Origin: HK1 sp965202735
GTDB lineage: Bacteria; Pseudomonadota; Gammaproteobacteria; HK1
Length of the DNA: 64,000 nt
Assembly (NCBI GenBank): GCA_965202735.1
Contig: OZ241844.1
Span: 4,587,762 to 4,651,761, forward strand
Reading direction: 5' to 3'
Below, piece after piece: positions 18,194 to 26,099 of the stretch (its first letter is position 1; every line of letters begins with the position of its first letter). Below the pieces are notes generated by a model that saw only the letters and a program-made list of their open reading frames with translations, was not told where the DNA came from and made no database searches. The translations under genes and the position numbers were made by a program.

Positions 18194-19933
18194 ATGACCT
18201 TCACCGTCGTCGCGGCGAGCTACCGGCACCGCGAGCGCGAGCGGTCGGCCCCCTACCGCACGGTGACGGCGGGCCTCGTCTTCGGCGGGGCCGCGGTGTT
18301 CATGGGCTTCGTCGGCATCCTCACGATGTTCGGCGCCCGCGAGATCATCGACGACACCCTGAGTCTCGCTCAGCTCACCCTGGTGATGGCCGCGTTCTTC
18401 GCGGGCCTGTGGGTGACGCATGCCTCGAGCGAGGCCAGCCTCGGGGCGCGGGTCGCGCGGGGGCTCGGCGCGGGTGCGGTGGCCGGCGGGCTCCTCTCGC
18501 TGCTGGCCCTTGCGATCCACCTCTTCAAGCTGCGCAGGGTGTTCATCGCCCTGAAGAAGGACCTGCTCGACATCCTGACCTTCGACCAGCCCATCGGCGC
18601 CGGGATCGCGATCCTGGTCCTCGGAGGGGCGCTGTGCGGCCTGCTCGGCGCCGCGCTCTGCTCGATGCCGCCGAGGCTGCGCCGGCCACTGGTGATCGGG
18701 CTGACCTGGGCGTTCTTCACCGGGCTGTTCCAGGAGCTCATCCAGCTCATGCTGCAGTACGACTTCCTGATGAAGGTCCGCGAGGTGTTCTTCACGTGGG
18801 ACGGGCTCAGGCTCCAGGGCGCGTTCATCGTGTTCGGCCTCGCCGCCGTCGCGAGTGCGGTCTGGCAGGCGTACCGGCCGCGCTACGACGCGTTCAGGGA
18901 GCGCGCGACGCCCGGGCAGGCGCGGGTGCTGCTCGGGTTCAAGATCCTGGTCGGCCTCATCCTCATCATCGGCTTCCCGGCGTTCGCCGGGAACTTCATC
19001 GGGCAGGTCCTGATGCTGGTGGGGCTCTACGTGCTCATGGGCATGGGGCTCAACCTGGAGCTCGGGCTCGCCGGGCTGCTCGACCTGGGCTTCGTCGCAT
19101 TCTTCGCGGTCGGCGCGTACACCACCGCGCTGCTCACCTCGAATGCCGACATCGCGATCGCCAACATGAGCTTCTGGCAGGCGCTGCCGATCGCGGTGGT
19201 GCTGTCGGTGCTGGTCGGGGTGCTGTTCGGGATCCCGGTGCTCAAGGTGCGCGGCGACTATCTGGCCGTCGCCACCCTGGGCCTCGGCGAGATCGTGCGG
19301 GTCCTGGTGCTGTCGGACTTCGCCGCCCCGGTGCTCGGCGGCGCGCAGGGCGTGCTCGGCATTCCGCGCCCGTCGATCGGCGGCTTCGAGTTCGACGACC
19401 CGATCGACCTCTTCTACATCACCCTCGCGGCCTCGGCGGTGGCCGCGTACTTCGCCTGGCGTCTGGAGAGCTCGCGGCTCGGCCGCGCCTGGACCGCGAT
19501 CCGCGACGACGAGGACGTGGCGCAGGCGCTCGGCATCAACCTCGTCAACGTCAAGCTGCTGGCCTACGGGCTGGGAGCCGGATTCGCCGGGGTCGCCGGC
19601 GCCATCTTCGCGGTGATGCTCGCGTCCATCTTCCCCCACAGCTTCCAGCTCCTGATCTCCATCAACGTGCTGGCCCTGCTCATCGTCGGAGGCATGGGCA
19701 GCCTCCCCGGGGTGGTGGTCGGCGCCGCCGCGCTCATCGGCCTGCCCGAGCTGCTGCGCGAGTTCGGCGAGTACCGCTTCCTGTTCTACGGTCTCGTGAT
19801 CGTGGTCATGATGCGTCTGAAGGCGGAGGGGCTGTGGCCGTCCGCGGCCCGGCGGCGCGAGCGGATGCTGGAGGAGGACAGCCGGGCCGCCATCGAGGCG
19901 GAGCTTCGCGGCGGGAGCGGGTCCCGGCCGTGA
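18194..19933 (+). CDS. livM: Branched-chain amino-acid ABC transporter permease LivM, long form
   Basis: This 579-residue membrane protein is far longer than the usual LivM (about 320-430 residues). The C-terminal half is a standard LivM core: GMGLNLELGLAGLLDLGFVA, YTTALLTSN, the contact loop TAIRDDEDVAQALGINLVNVK and the glycine-rich GAGFAGVAGAIFA. The first 280 or so residues add several hydrophobic helices (e.g. LIVLV-rich blocks at residues about 28-50, 70-90 and 130-150), an extension seen in some proteobacterial LivM proteins. The start ATG 18194 lies just after the MITE. Its stop overlaps the livG start (GTGA at 19930). Confidence 0.9.
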   Translation: MTFTVVAASYRHRERERSAPYRTVTAGLVFGGAAVFMGFVGILTMFGAREIIDDTLSLAQLTLVMAAFFAGLWVTHASSEASLGARVARGLGAGAVAGGLLSLLALAIHLFKLRRVFIALKKDLLDILTFDQPIGAGIAILVLGGALCGLLGAALCSMPPRLRRPLVIGLTWAFFTGLFQELIQLMLQYDFLMKVREVFFTWDGLRLQGAFIVFGLAAVASAVWQAYRPRYDAFRERATPGQARVLLGFKILVGLILIIGFPAFAGNFIGQVLMLVGLYVLMGMGLNLELGLAGLLDLGFVAFFAVGAYTTALLTSNADIAIANMSFWQALPIAVVLSVLVGVLFGIPVLKVRGDYLAVATLGLGEIVRVLVLSDFAAPVLGGAQGVLGIPRPSIGGFEFDDPIDLFYITLAASAVAAYFAWRLESSRLGRAWTAIRDDEDVAQALGINLVNVKLLAYGLGAGFAGVAGAIFAVMLASIFPHSFQLLISINVLALLIVGGMGSLPGVVVGAAALIGLPELLREFGEYRFLFYGLVIVVMMRLKAEGLWPSAARRRERMLEEDSRAAIEAELRGGSGSRP

Positions 19934-20733
19934 CGGGCGAGCCCATCCTCGCCTGCGACCGGCTCACCAAGCGTTTCGGCGGGCTGGTGGCGGTGGATCG
20001 CCTGGACCTCTCGGTGTCCGAGAGCAGCATCCACAGCGTGATCGGGCCGAACGGGGCCGGCAAGACCACGGTGTTCAACTGCATCATGGAGTTCTGCCAC
20101 CCGGACGGCGGGGAGATCCGCTTTCTCGGCGAACGCATCGACGGACTGACCCCCGACGCGGTGGCGAAGGCCGGGATCAACCGCACCTACCAGAACATCC
20201 GCCTGTTCGGGAACATCACCGCCATCGAGAACATCCTGGTCGGCATGCACCTGCACCTGCGCTCCACCTGGTGGGGCGCGGTGCTCAACACCCGGGCCAC
20301 CCGCGAGGACGAGCGGCGCGGGCTCGACGATGCCTACGAGCTCCTCAAGTTCGTGGGGCTGGCGGGGCGCGGCGACATCTACGCCCGCAACCTGTCCTAC
20401 GGCGAGCAGAGGCGGCTCGAGATCGGCCGGGCGCTGGCGACCCGGCCCCGGCTGCTGATGCTCGACGAGCCGATGGCGGGGATGAACCCGCGCGAGAGCA
20501 GCGACATGATGGACTTCGTGCGCCGCGTGCGCGACGAGATGGGCATCACCATCCTGCTCATCGAGCACCAGATGCGGGTGGTGATGGGCATGTCGGACAC
20601 CGTCACGGTGCTGGACCACGGGGAGAAGATCGCGGAAGGAAGCCCCGACGAGGTGCAGGCCGACCCGCGCGTGATCGAGGCGTACCTCGGCACCGGCGCC
20701 GACCGGCTCCGGGCCGCCGCGGCGGGAGCGTGA
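19930..20733 (+). CDS. livG: Branched-chain amino-acid ABC transporter ATPase LivG
   Basis: This 267-residue ATPase starts at a GTG overlapping the livM stop. Walker A is GPNGAGKTT, followed by VFNCIMEFCHPDGGEI. The LivG-specific INRTYQNIRLFGNITAIENI follows. The signature is LSYGEQRRLEIGRAL, Walker B is LLMLDEPMAGMNP, and the H-loop is LLIEHQMRVVM. It pairs with LivF at the membrane. The next gene starts one base after its stop. Confidence 0.95.
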   Translation: MTGEPILACDRLTKRFGGLVAVDRLDLSVSESSIHSVIGPNGAGKTTVFNCIMEFCHPDGGEIRFLGERIDGLTPDAVAKAGINRTYQNIRLFGNITAIENILVGMHLHLRSTWWGAVLNTRATREDERRGLDDAYELLKFVGLAGRGDIYARNLSYGEQRRLEIGRALATRPRLLMLDEPMAGMNPRESSDMMDFVRRVRDEMGITILLIEHQMRVVMGMSDTVTVLDHGEKIAEGSPDEVQADPRVIEAYLGTGADRLRAAAAGA

Positions 20734-20734
20734 C

Positions 20735-21442
20735 GTGGCGGTGCTCGAGGTCGACAACCTGCATGTCTTCTACGGCAACATCCATGCGTTGCGGGGGCTC
20801 TCGCTCGAAGTCGCCGCCGACGAGATCGTGACCCTCATCGGCGCCAACGGCGCCGGCAAGACCACCACCCTCAACGCCATCTGCAGCATCCTCGCCCCGG
20901 TCGAGGGCGAGGTGCGCTTCGAGGGCGAGGCGCTCACCTGGGTCGCGCCCCACGACGTGGTCGGGCGCGGCATCGTCCAGGTCCCCGAGGGCCGCCGCAT
21001 CTTCGGGCGCCTGACGGTGGGGGAGAACCTGAGGATGGGCGCCTTCCTGCGCACCGACCGCCGGGAGGTCCGCGAGAGCGAGGAGCATGTGCTCGCCATG
21101 TTCCCGGTGCTGCGCGAGCGCATCGGGCAGGTCGCGGGCACGCTCTCCGGCGGCGAGCAGCAGATGCTCGCGATGGCCCGCGGGCTGATGTCGAAGCCGC
21201 GGGTGCTGCTCCTCGACGAGCCCAGCATGGGCCTCGCCCCGATGCTGGTGGAGACCATCTTCGAGGCGGTGCTGGCGATCCGGAAGGAAGGGGTGCCGGT
21301 GCTGCTCGTGGAGCAGAACGCGTTCATGGCGCTGCAGATCGCCGACCGGGGCTACGTCATGGAGACTGGGGAGATCGTGCTCGAAGGCACCGGACGGGAG
21401 CTGCTCGAGAACGACGAGGTGCAGCGGGCGTATCTCGGCTGA
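20735..21442 (+). CDS. livF: Branched-chain amino-acid ABC transporter ATPase LivF
   Basis: This 235-residue ATPase is the last gene of the liv operon and starts with GTG. Walker A is GANGAGKTT, the LivF motif is VQVPEGRRIFGRLTV, the signature is LSGGEQQMLAMARGL, Walker B is VLLLDEPSMGLAP and the H-loop is LLVEQNAFMAL. It is full length. No clear terminator follows; 230 bases downstream lies a remnant of an IS66 end and then a convergent gene. Confidence 0.95.
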   Translation: MAVLEVDNLHVFYGNIHALRGLSLEVAADEIVTLIGANGAGKTTTLNAICSILAPVEGEVRFEGEALTWVAPHDVVGRGIVQVPEGRRIFGRLTVGENLRMGAFLRTDRREVRESEEHVLAMFPVLRERIGQVAGTLSGGEQQMLAMARGLMSKPRVLLLDEPSMGLAPMLVETIFEAVLAIRKEGVPVLLVEQNAFMALQIADRGYVMETGEIVLEGTGRELLENDEVQRAYLG

Positions 21443-21587
21443 GGCAGCTTCCACACTCTATGAGGTGGCAATCACGGCTTGTAGTCCGGAACGGGCATGA
21501 TCCGTTTTCCACCGGGCACGAACGCCAAGCCCCTCCAGCCTCGACGGCGGGCAGAGCTGTCCCGGAAACGGGTCGAGTGGGTTCGAG

Positions 21588-21655
21588 GCAAGCGACTCGT
21601 GAAGTACGTCGTTCCGCAAGGTCGTTGACGGTGCCGCAGTGCACGCTCCATCGTT
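21588..21655 (+). repeat. Remnant of an IS66 left end
   Basis: These 68 bases match the left end of the complete IS66 (12578-12645) at 63 positions and in the same orientation. The tip reads GCAAGC instead of GTAAGC. No IS66 genes follow; the sequence runs directly into the 3' end of the AAA-ATPase gene on the other strand. It is either the scar of a deleted IS66 or a recruited end. Confidence 0.75.
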
Positions 21656-21671
21656 ACGGCGCGCACTCCGT

Positions 21672-23237
21672 TCATGCGGGTTCGGCGCGGATGTCGAGGA
21701 GGTTGCGCGCCTCGCGCCCGCAGGCCACGCCGACCAGATGGACCGGCCCGTCGTGGTCGGCGTACTTCTCCGCATACCCCCGCTCGCGCATCTGCGCCAG
21801 CGCCGCATCCAGCGCGGCCGCGCCACCGTCCGCGCCCTCGGCCATCTTGAACTCGATCACGAAGACCTGACCCCCGAGACGCAGCACCATGTCCGCACGC
21901 CCGCGGGAGGAGGCCTCCTCCACCCGCAGCTCCACACCCACCGAGCACAGGCACATGTACAGCAGGCTCGCATACCACGCCTCGTAGCGCGCCAAGTCCC
22001 CCTTCGCGTGCCACTGGTAGGGGACCCCCGAGAGCCAAGCGCGCAGCGTCGCGCCGAAGCCCGCAAAGTCGTTCGCCTCCAGCAGCGCGCACAGCTCCCG
22101 CCCCCGCTCCAGCGGCTCCACCCCCTTCTTCCCCAGCCACCCGAGCAGCCCCCGGCTCAGGCTGACCCGAACCTCGAGGTTGGGATAGTCCAGTCGGTAC
22201 ACCGCGTCGAAGGCCTCCCTCATCTCCTCCGCGATGGTCAGGTAGCCGGTCTGGAACAGCAGCGCCTCGATGTCGATGTCCCCCACATCGAACTTCGAGA
22301 CCAGCGACATCCCCGCCAGCCGGCCCTCCAGCTCCATCGGACTCACCGACCTCTCCATCAGCATCCGGAACAGGAACTCCGGCGACCCGGTCTCGAACCA
22401 GTGGGGACGGAACTCCCGGCTGTCGAGCAGCAGCAGCACGTCGTAAGGGTTGTAGACCCGCTCCCCGCCCCGCCAGTGATAGCCGTTGTACCAGGTCCGG
22501 ACCTCGTCGCGGTCCAGCCCGGCAAGCTCCGGCCCGAACACCCGGTCCAGGTCCGCCTCCCGGTAGCCGCACACCGTGGCGTAGCGCGGGTCGAGGCTGA
22601 TGTCCTTCAGATTGTTCAGCCCCGAGAACAGGCTGACCTTCGAGAACATGCTCACCCCGGTGACGAAGACGAAGCGGACATGCTCGGCGCTGCCCTTGAC
22701 GACGCCGTAGAAGCCGCGCAGGTAGTCCCGGTTGGCCCTCGCGAGGTCCGGGTCGTGGAGCACGTCGAGGATCGGCTTGTCGTACTCGTCCACCAGCACC
22801 GCAGCCGGACGGCCGGTGGCGTGGTGCAGGCGATAGAGGATGTTCTGCAGGCGCTCCGGCCCCGTGTCGGCGACCGGCCCCGTGTCGAGACCGGCAGCAT
22901 GTTCGATGATGGCCAGCTGGTTGAGGACGTTGCGCTCGATGTCCCCCGGCTCGTTGTACTTCCCGTCGAAGCTCAGCCGCACCACCGGATGCGGCGAGGA
23001 CCAGTCCCAGTGCGGGTGGATGTCCAGCCCCCGGAACAGGGGCTCGTGGCAGGCGAACAGGGACCGCAGCGTGTCGAGCAGCAGGCTCTTGCCGAAGCGG
23101 CGCGGGCGGGACAGGAAGTAGTGGCGCCCCTCGTCCACCAGCCGCCGGACGAGCGGGGTCTTGTCGACATAGTAGAAGCCCTCGCTCCGGATGGTCCGGA
23201 AGTCCTGGACCCCGATCGGAAGACGCTGCCGGGTCAT
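21672..23237 (-). CDS. AAA-ATPase-like protein with C-terminal PD-(D/E)XK nuclease domain
   Basis: This 521-residue protein belongs to the AAA-ATPase-like/PDDEXK family often present in many copies in host-associated bacteria. The N-terminus GVQDFRTIRSEGFYYVDKT is the family start, followed by the P-loop variant RPRRFGKS (near residue 44), Walker B VLVDEYDKPIL (near 145) and VTGVSMFSKVSLFSGLNNL. The C-terminal nuclease core is RADMVLRLGGQVFVIEFK (near residue 455), with Asp and Glu-x-Lys in place. The start at 23237 removes a non-conserved upstream extension. The function is unproven; a mobile or defence role is suspected. It sits next to an IS1595-type transposon and has its own promoter region between 23238 and 23434. 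Confidence 0.85.
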   Translation of the reverse strand: MTRQRLPIGVQDFRTIRSEGFYYVDKTPLVRRLVDEGRHYFLSRPRRFGKSLLLDTLRSLFACHEPLFRGLDIHPHWDWSSPHPVVRLSFDGKYNEPGDIERNVLNQLAIIEHAAGLDTGPVADTGPERLQNILYRLHHATGRPAAVLVDEYDKPILDVLHDPDLARANRDYLRGFYGVVKGSAEHVRFVFVTGVSMFSKVSLFSGLNNLKDISLDPRYATVCGYREADLDRVFGPELAGLDRDEVRTWYNGYHWRGGERVYNPYDVLLLLDSREFRPHWFETGSPEFLFRMLMERSVSPMELEGRLAGMSLVSKFDVGDIDIEALLFQTGYLTIAEEMREAFDAVYRLDYPNLEVRVSLSRGLLGWLGKKGVEPLERGRELCALLEANDFAGFGATLRAWLSGVPYQWHAKGDLARYEAWYASLLYMCLCSVGVELRVEEASSRGRADMVLRLGGQVFVIEFKMAEGADGGAAALDAALAQMRERGYAEKYADHDGPVHLVGVACGREARNLLDIRAEPA

Positions 23238-23480
23238 TGCCCTCTCCGTGCGCGGCGCCGGGCCGTAAGGCACGCGGAAGTCTGCCCTGCCGCCGCTCCG
23301 TCGCAAGCGCGCTGCATTCCCGGCCACGCTATTCCTTCGCACGGCTGCGGGCAAGCGCCAGTTGCCGCGCGGAGAGGCTGCTCCAGCCCGCAGGCGACTG
23401 CGTCACCGCACCGTCGGCAGGGAGTGTTTTTCAAGGGGATTATATCCCAAAGTCACAAAATCGCCCGGTCAAGCTCGTAA

Positions 23481-23663
23481 CTACTTGGCATCCCGGACGA
23501 ATTTGACGGGCCGGAAGAACGTCCGGCGCAGCTCCTCATCCGACATGCCCGGCATGTCGAACTCCTCCTCCAGCTCCGCCTTGCTCGGCTGGTAGTCCTT
23601 CGGCGGGAGCACCACCGTGCGCGGCTCCGGGACGTAGGCAGGCGGACGATTCGGGCGCTTCAT
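23481..23663 (-). CDS. Small basic protein, last gene of the IS1595 transposon
   Basis: This 60-residue protein starts at 23663, eight bases after a good ribosome-binding site (AAGAGGAG) that overlaps the end of the nuclease gene. It has a proline-rich, basic N-terminus (MKRPNRPPAYVPEPRT), an acidic middle (ELEEEFDMPGMSDEE) and a basic end (FFRPVKFVRD). I do not recognise it. Its place directly behind the nuclease and inside the transposon makes a regulator, inhibitor or structural partner of the cargo plausible. It ends 20 bases inside the left inverted repeat. Confidence 0.6.
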   Translation of the reverse strand: MKRPNRPPAYVPEPRTVVLPPKDYQPSKAELEEEFDMPGMSDEELRRTFFRPVKFVRDAK

Positions 23664-23667
23664 CGGC

Positions 23668-24186
23668 TTACTCCTCTTGGCTGGCAAGAGCGACAACAAT
23701 CCTGCCAGGTAATCTCTCTATCTCGTCCATTTCGGCCAATCTCTTCGTGAGCTTGTACGTAACCGCTTGACCTTCTGCCATGCGAACCAATGTCCCGGCG
23801 CGGTTCTCCGCAACCGCGCCCTTCCGCCACATGTTGAAGGCCACGCGATCAGGACAGATCCCGAGACAGAGAAGGTAGTCGTACTGTCGATCCAGCCGGA
23901 CATGATTGAACTGGAATGTTCCGCCGGCACCGAGCGACGCGGTTTTCACTTCGAATCGCAGATTGTCGATTCGGATGTCTGTCCTTGACGTCCGACCACC
24001 ATTTCCCACGTCAATGCCATGTGCCGCCAAGTAACGCCGGACGAACTCCTCTCCGATCTCACCTCGGTTCGTGTTCCCGAGCATCCGATAACCAATGAGC
24101 GGAGAATCCCGCCAGATATCCTCCGGTGCATGCTCGCGGATAATCGCGACAAGAAGATCGACGGCGTTCACTCCGGCCCTTCCCAC
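23668..24186 (-). CDS. Probable restriction endonuclease (PD-(D/E)XK) carried by the transposon
   Basis: This 172-residue protein has the core of a PD-(D/E)XK nuclease: RGEIGEEFVRRYLAAHG (helix with Glu), then TDIRIDNLRFEVKTASLG, in which Asp and Glu-x-Lys sit at catalytic spacing (residues about 70-84), then a beta-strand pair (YDYLLCLGICPDRVAF). This arrangement is usual for type II restriction enzymes. Its start lies 19 bases inside the methyltransferase gene, and its codon use is lower in GC than that of its chromosomal neighbours. Together with the methyltransferase it most likely forms a restriction-modification pair; the recognition sequence is unknown. Confidence 0.75.
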   Translation of the reverse strand: MGRAGVNAVDLLVAIIREHAPEDIWRDSPLIGYRMLGNTNRGEIGEEFVRRYLAAHGIDVGNGGRTSRTDIRIDNLRFEVKTASLGAGGTFQFNHVRLDRQYDYLLCLGICPDRVAFNMWRKGAVAENRAGTLVRMAEGQAVTYKLTKRLAEMDEIERLPGRIVVALASQEE

Positions 24187-24893
24187 AGCCGGCGTCCCGC
24201 TATCCGCTTCCAGAAGACGATGAAGTACGAATGGTTCTTCCGCGCGTGAACTTGCCGGACTGTCCGGCTCACTCCAGGCCGGTTCTGGCGGATGACGACG
24301 AACAGATCTTCAGCAATAAACCCAAATTTTTCATACGCCTGCATGATTTCGACATGGGTAAATCGCTGGCGGTTCGAACACACTTCGTCCTGACACTTCA
24401 CGATCAGCACGCCGCGGTCACGTAATACTCTCCATGCCTCTTTCCCGGCATCTTCGTACAGCGCGAGCACCGCTTCGTGGTACTTCTTCGTCGTCTTGTT
24501 CCCGGTGCCGTTGTTCCGGTAATGCCGCTCAAACGCAGTGTGAACCGTGTGAGCGCTTCCCCCCGGTGTGTGCATGTAAGGAGGGTCCAGTACCACACAG
24601 TCAATTTCGCCATCGCCATAAGGCAGTTCGCGACAATCGGTTCCGGTCTTTATGTCGGTGTCGAGCACCGTGTATCGATCGGTCGGCACATTGCGCCAGA
24701 ACACGCCTTCGCCGTAGGTAACATCCGCTACGACAGACTCCGGCGCGACATACAGCGAGAGAACTTCCGGGAAAACCATATCGTTTCCCGCGACATGGGC
24801 GCTGAACACCAAGTCATTGGTTGGCATTCCGTTCTGGACGACTCGCTTCCTGGACCGGTCAACGGATATGGCTTCGCCGGCGGTCGCGCTCAT
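24168..24893 (-). CDS. DNA methyltransferase (DPPY type) carried by the transposon
   Basis: This 241-residue enzyme has the S-adenosylmethionine site VVADVTYGEGVFW (about residues 53-65) and the catalytic motif VVLDPPYMHTP (about 99-109), which marks amino-methyltransferases that make N6-methyladenine or N4-methylcytosine. Motif I precedes motif IV, with no large target-recognition domain in between. The ATG overlaps the transposase stop (ATGA at 24890-24893), and its end overlaps the nuclease start. It probably protects DNA from the neighbouring nuclease; a role in transposition control is an alternative. Confidence 0.85.
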   Translation of the reverse strand: MSATAGEAISVDRSRKRVVQNGMPTNDLVFSAHVAGNDMVFPEVLSLYVAPESVVADVTYGEGVFWRNVPTDRYTVLDTDIKTGTDCRELPYGDGEIDCVVLDPPYMHTPGGSAHTVHTAFERHYRNNGTGNKTTKKYHEAVLALYEDAGKEAWRVLRDRGVLIVKCQDEVCSNRQRFTHVEIMQAYEKFGFIAEDLFVVIRQNRPGVSRTVRQVHARKNHSYFIVFWKRIAGRRLWEGPE

Positions 24894-25885
24894 GATCCGC
24901 GTGCTCCGCTGGACAGCCCGTTGGGCTTGGTGAGGTCGCGGTAGGTCAGCCGCTTGCCGGCCATGCCCTCCACCACGTCCCCCATTTGGTCGATGGTGTC
25001 CCGCTCGCGGACGTTGTGGCGTCCCTGGAACTCCGTCACGTAGCGGTCCAGATGCTTCGGACTCATCTTGTGGTAGGTGCCGATGTAGCCCCGCTTCAGC
25101 ATGCTCCAGAACGACTCCATGCCGTTGGTGTGCACCTGCCCGCGGACGTACTCGGAGACGCTGTGCTTGACCGAATCGTGATGCGCCAACCCCTCATAGG
25201 AGGCCGACTCGTCTGTGTACACGGTGGCTTCGGGGGCGGCGTGCTCGCCGACGAACCCCTGGAGGGTCGGCTTGTCGGTGTACTCGACGACCTGGGCGCG
25301 CACCTGCTTCGTCGTCCGGTCCTTCGCGCCGACGACCGCCGTCTTGCCGACGGAGCCGCGCCCTGCGCCGGATTCGGCGAGTGCCTTGCGCTTGGCGTTG
25401 CTCATGTTCTTCCGCTTGCCCCCGATGAAGGTCTCATCGACCTCGACCGGGCCGGAGAAGAACCCCTGTCCCGTCTCGACCGTCTTGCGGAGTCGGTGCG
25501 CCAAGTGCCAGGCGGATTTCTGCGTGATGCCGAGCTCGCGGTGCAGCTTCATGCTCGACACCCCCTTGAGGTTCGTGGTGAACAGGTAGATCGCAATGGC
25601 CCACACCCGATAGGGGAGCTTCGACCCCTCCATGACCGTGCCCACGCGCAGGGTGAACATCGTTCGGCTCTTGCCCGTCGAGCAGTCCCGGCAGCGGTGC
25701 GTCATGGAGCGGTGCTTGATGCCCGACTGGACGTTGAACGAGCCGCACTTGGGGCAGTGCGGGCCATTCGGCCAGCGGCGCTCGGCGACCCATTGCGTTG
25801 CCGCCGTCTCGTCACCGAACATGTCGGCGACCTGAAGCAGCGTCAGCCCCTTGCGGTGTGCCTTCCCCGGTGCCTTCTGAGCCAT
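24890..25885 (-). CDS. IS1595-family transposase
   Basis: This 331-residue transposase has an N-terminal zinc ribbon (CPKCGSFNVQSG and HRCRDCS, residues about 44-70), a linker and the DDE-like catalytic domain: first Asp in VEVDETFIGGK, second in VYTDESASYEG, and an Asn plus Glu in HTNGMESFWSMLKRG. This combination is typical of the IS1595 (ISXO2-like) family. It lies just inside the right inverted repeat and is the first gene of the element's operon. It is full length and intact. Confidence 0.95.
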   Translation of the reverse strand: MAQKAPGKAHRKGLTLLQVADMFGDETAATQWVAERRWPNGPHCPKCGSFNVQSGIKHRSMTHRCRDCSTGKSRTMFTLRVGTVMEGSKLPYRVWAIAIYLFTTNLKGVSSMKLHRELGITQKSAWHLAHRLRKTVETGQGFFSGPVEVDETFIGGKRKNMSNAKRKALAESGAGRGSVGKTAVVGAKDRTTKQVRAQVVEYTDKPTLQGFVGEHAAPEATVYTDESASYEGLAHHDSVKHSVSEYVRGQVHTNGMESFWSMLKRGYIGTYHKMSPKHLDRYVTEFQGRHNVRERDTIDQMGDVVEGMAGKRLTYRDLTKPNGLSSGARGS

Positions 25886-26099
25886 CGCCGATCCTCCCGA
25901 TTTGTGACTGTAGGATAACCGATTCAGGCGATTGTGTCACTCTTTTTTGTGACTTTGGGATATAATCCCCTTTTTCAATCCTGAAATGAGCCTGAACGAG
26001 GAGCGAGAGTCAGCGGTTGGGGGAGCGATGTCGGGTTGTGGGAGTACCTCGCCGCTGCTCGACGGCCCGGTCCTGAAGATCAGCTTGGGGTGCTGCTGG

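Larger units (their letters stand above)
23435..25970. mobile_element. IS1595-family transposon with restriction-modification-like cargo
   Basis: The element spans 2,536 bp. A perfect 26-bp terminal inverted repeat lies at 23435-23460 and 25945-25970 (tip GGGGATTATATCCCAAAG). The octamer TTTTTCAA at 23427-23434 and 25971-25978 is the 8-bp target duplication expected for this family. It carries, in one leftward operon, the transposase (25885-24890), a DNA methyltransferase (24893-24168), a PD-(D/E)XK-like protein (24186-23668) and a short basic protein (23663-23481). The genes overlap end to start. The intact ends, duplication and open frames suggest a recent, possibly active insertion. Confidence 0.93.

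Noticed and set aside
23435..23460. The 26-bp repeat near the cas genes as a CRISPR repeat or leader
   Set aside because: It occurs only twice, in inverted orientation, at the ends of the IS1595-type element with an 8-bp duplication outside.
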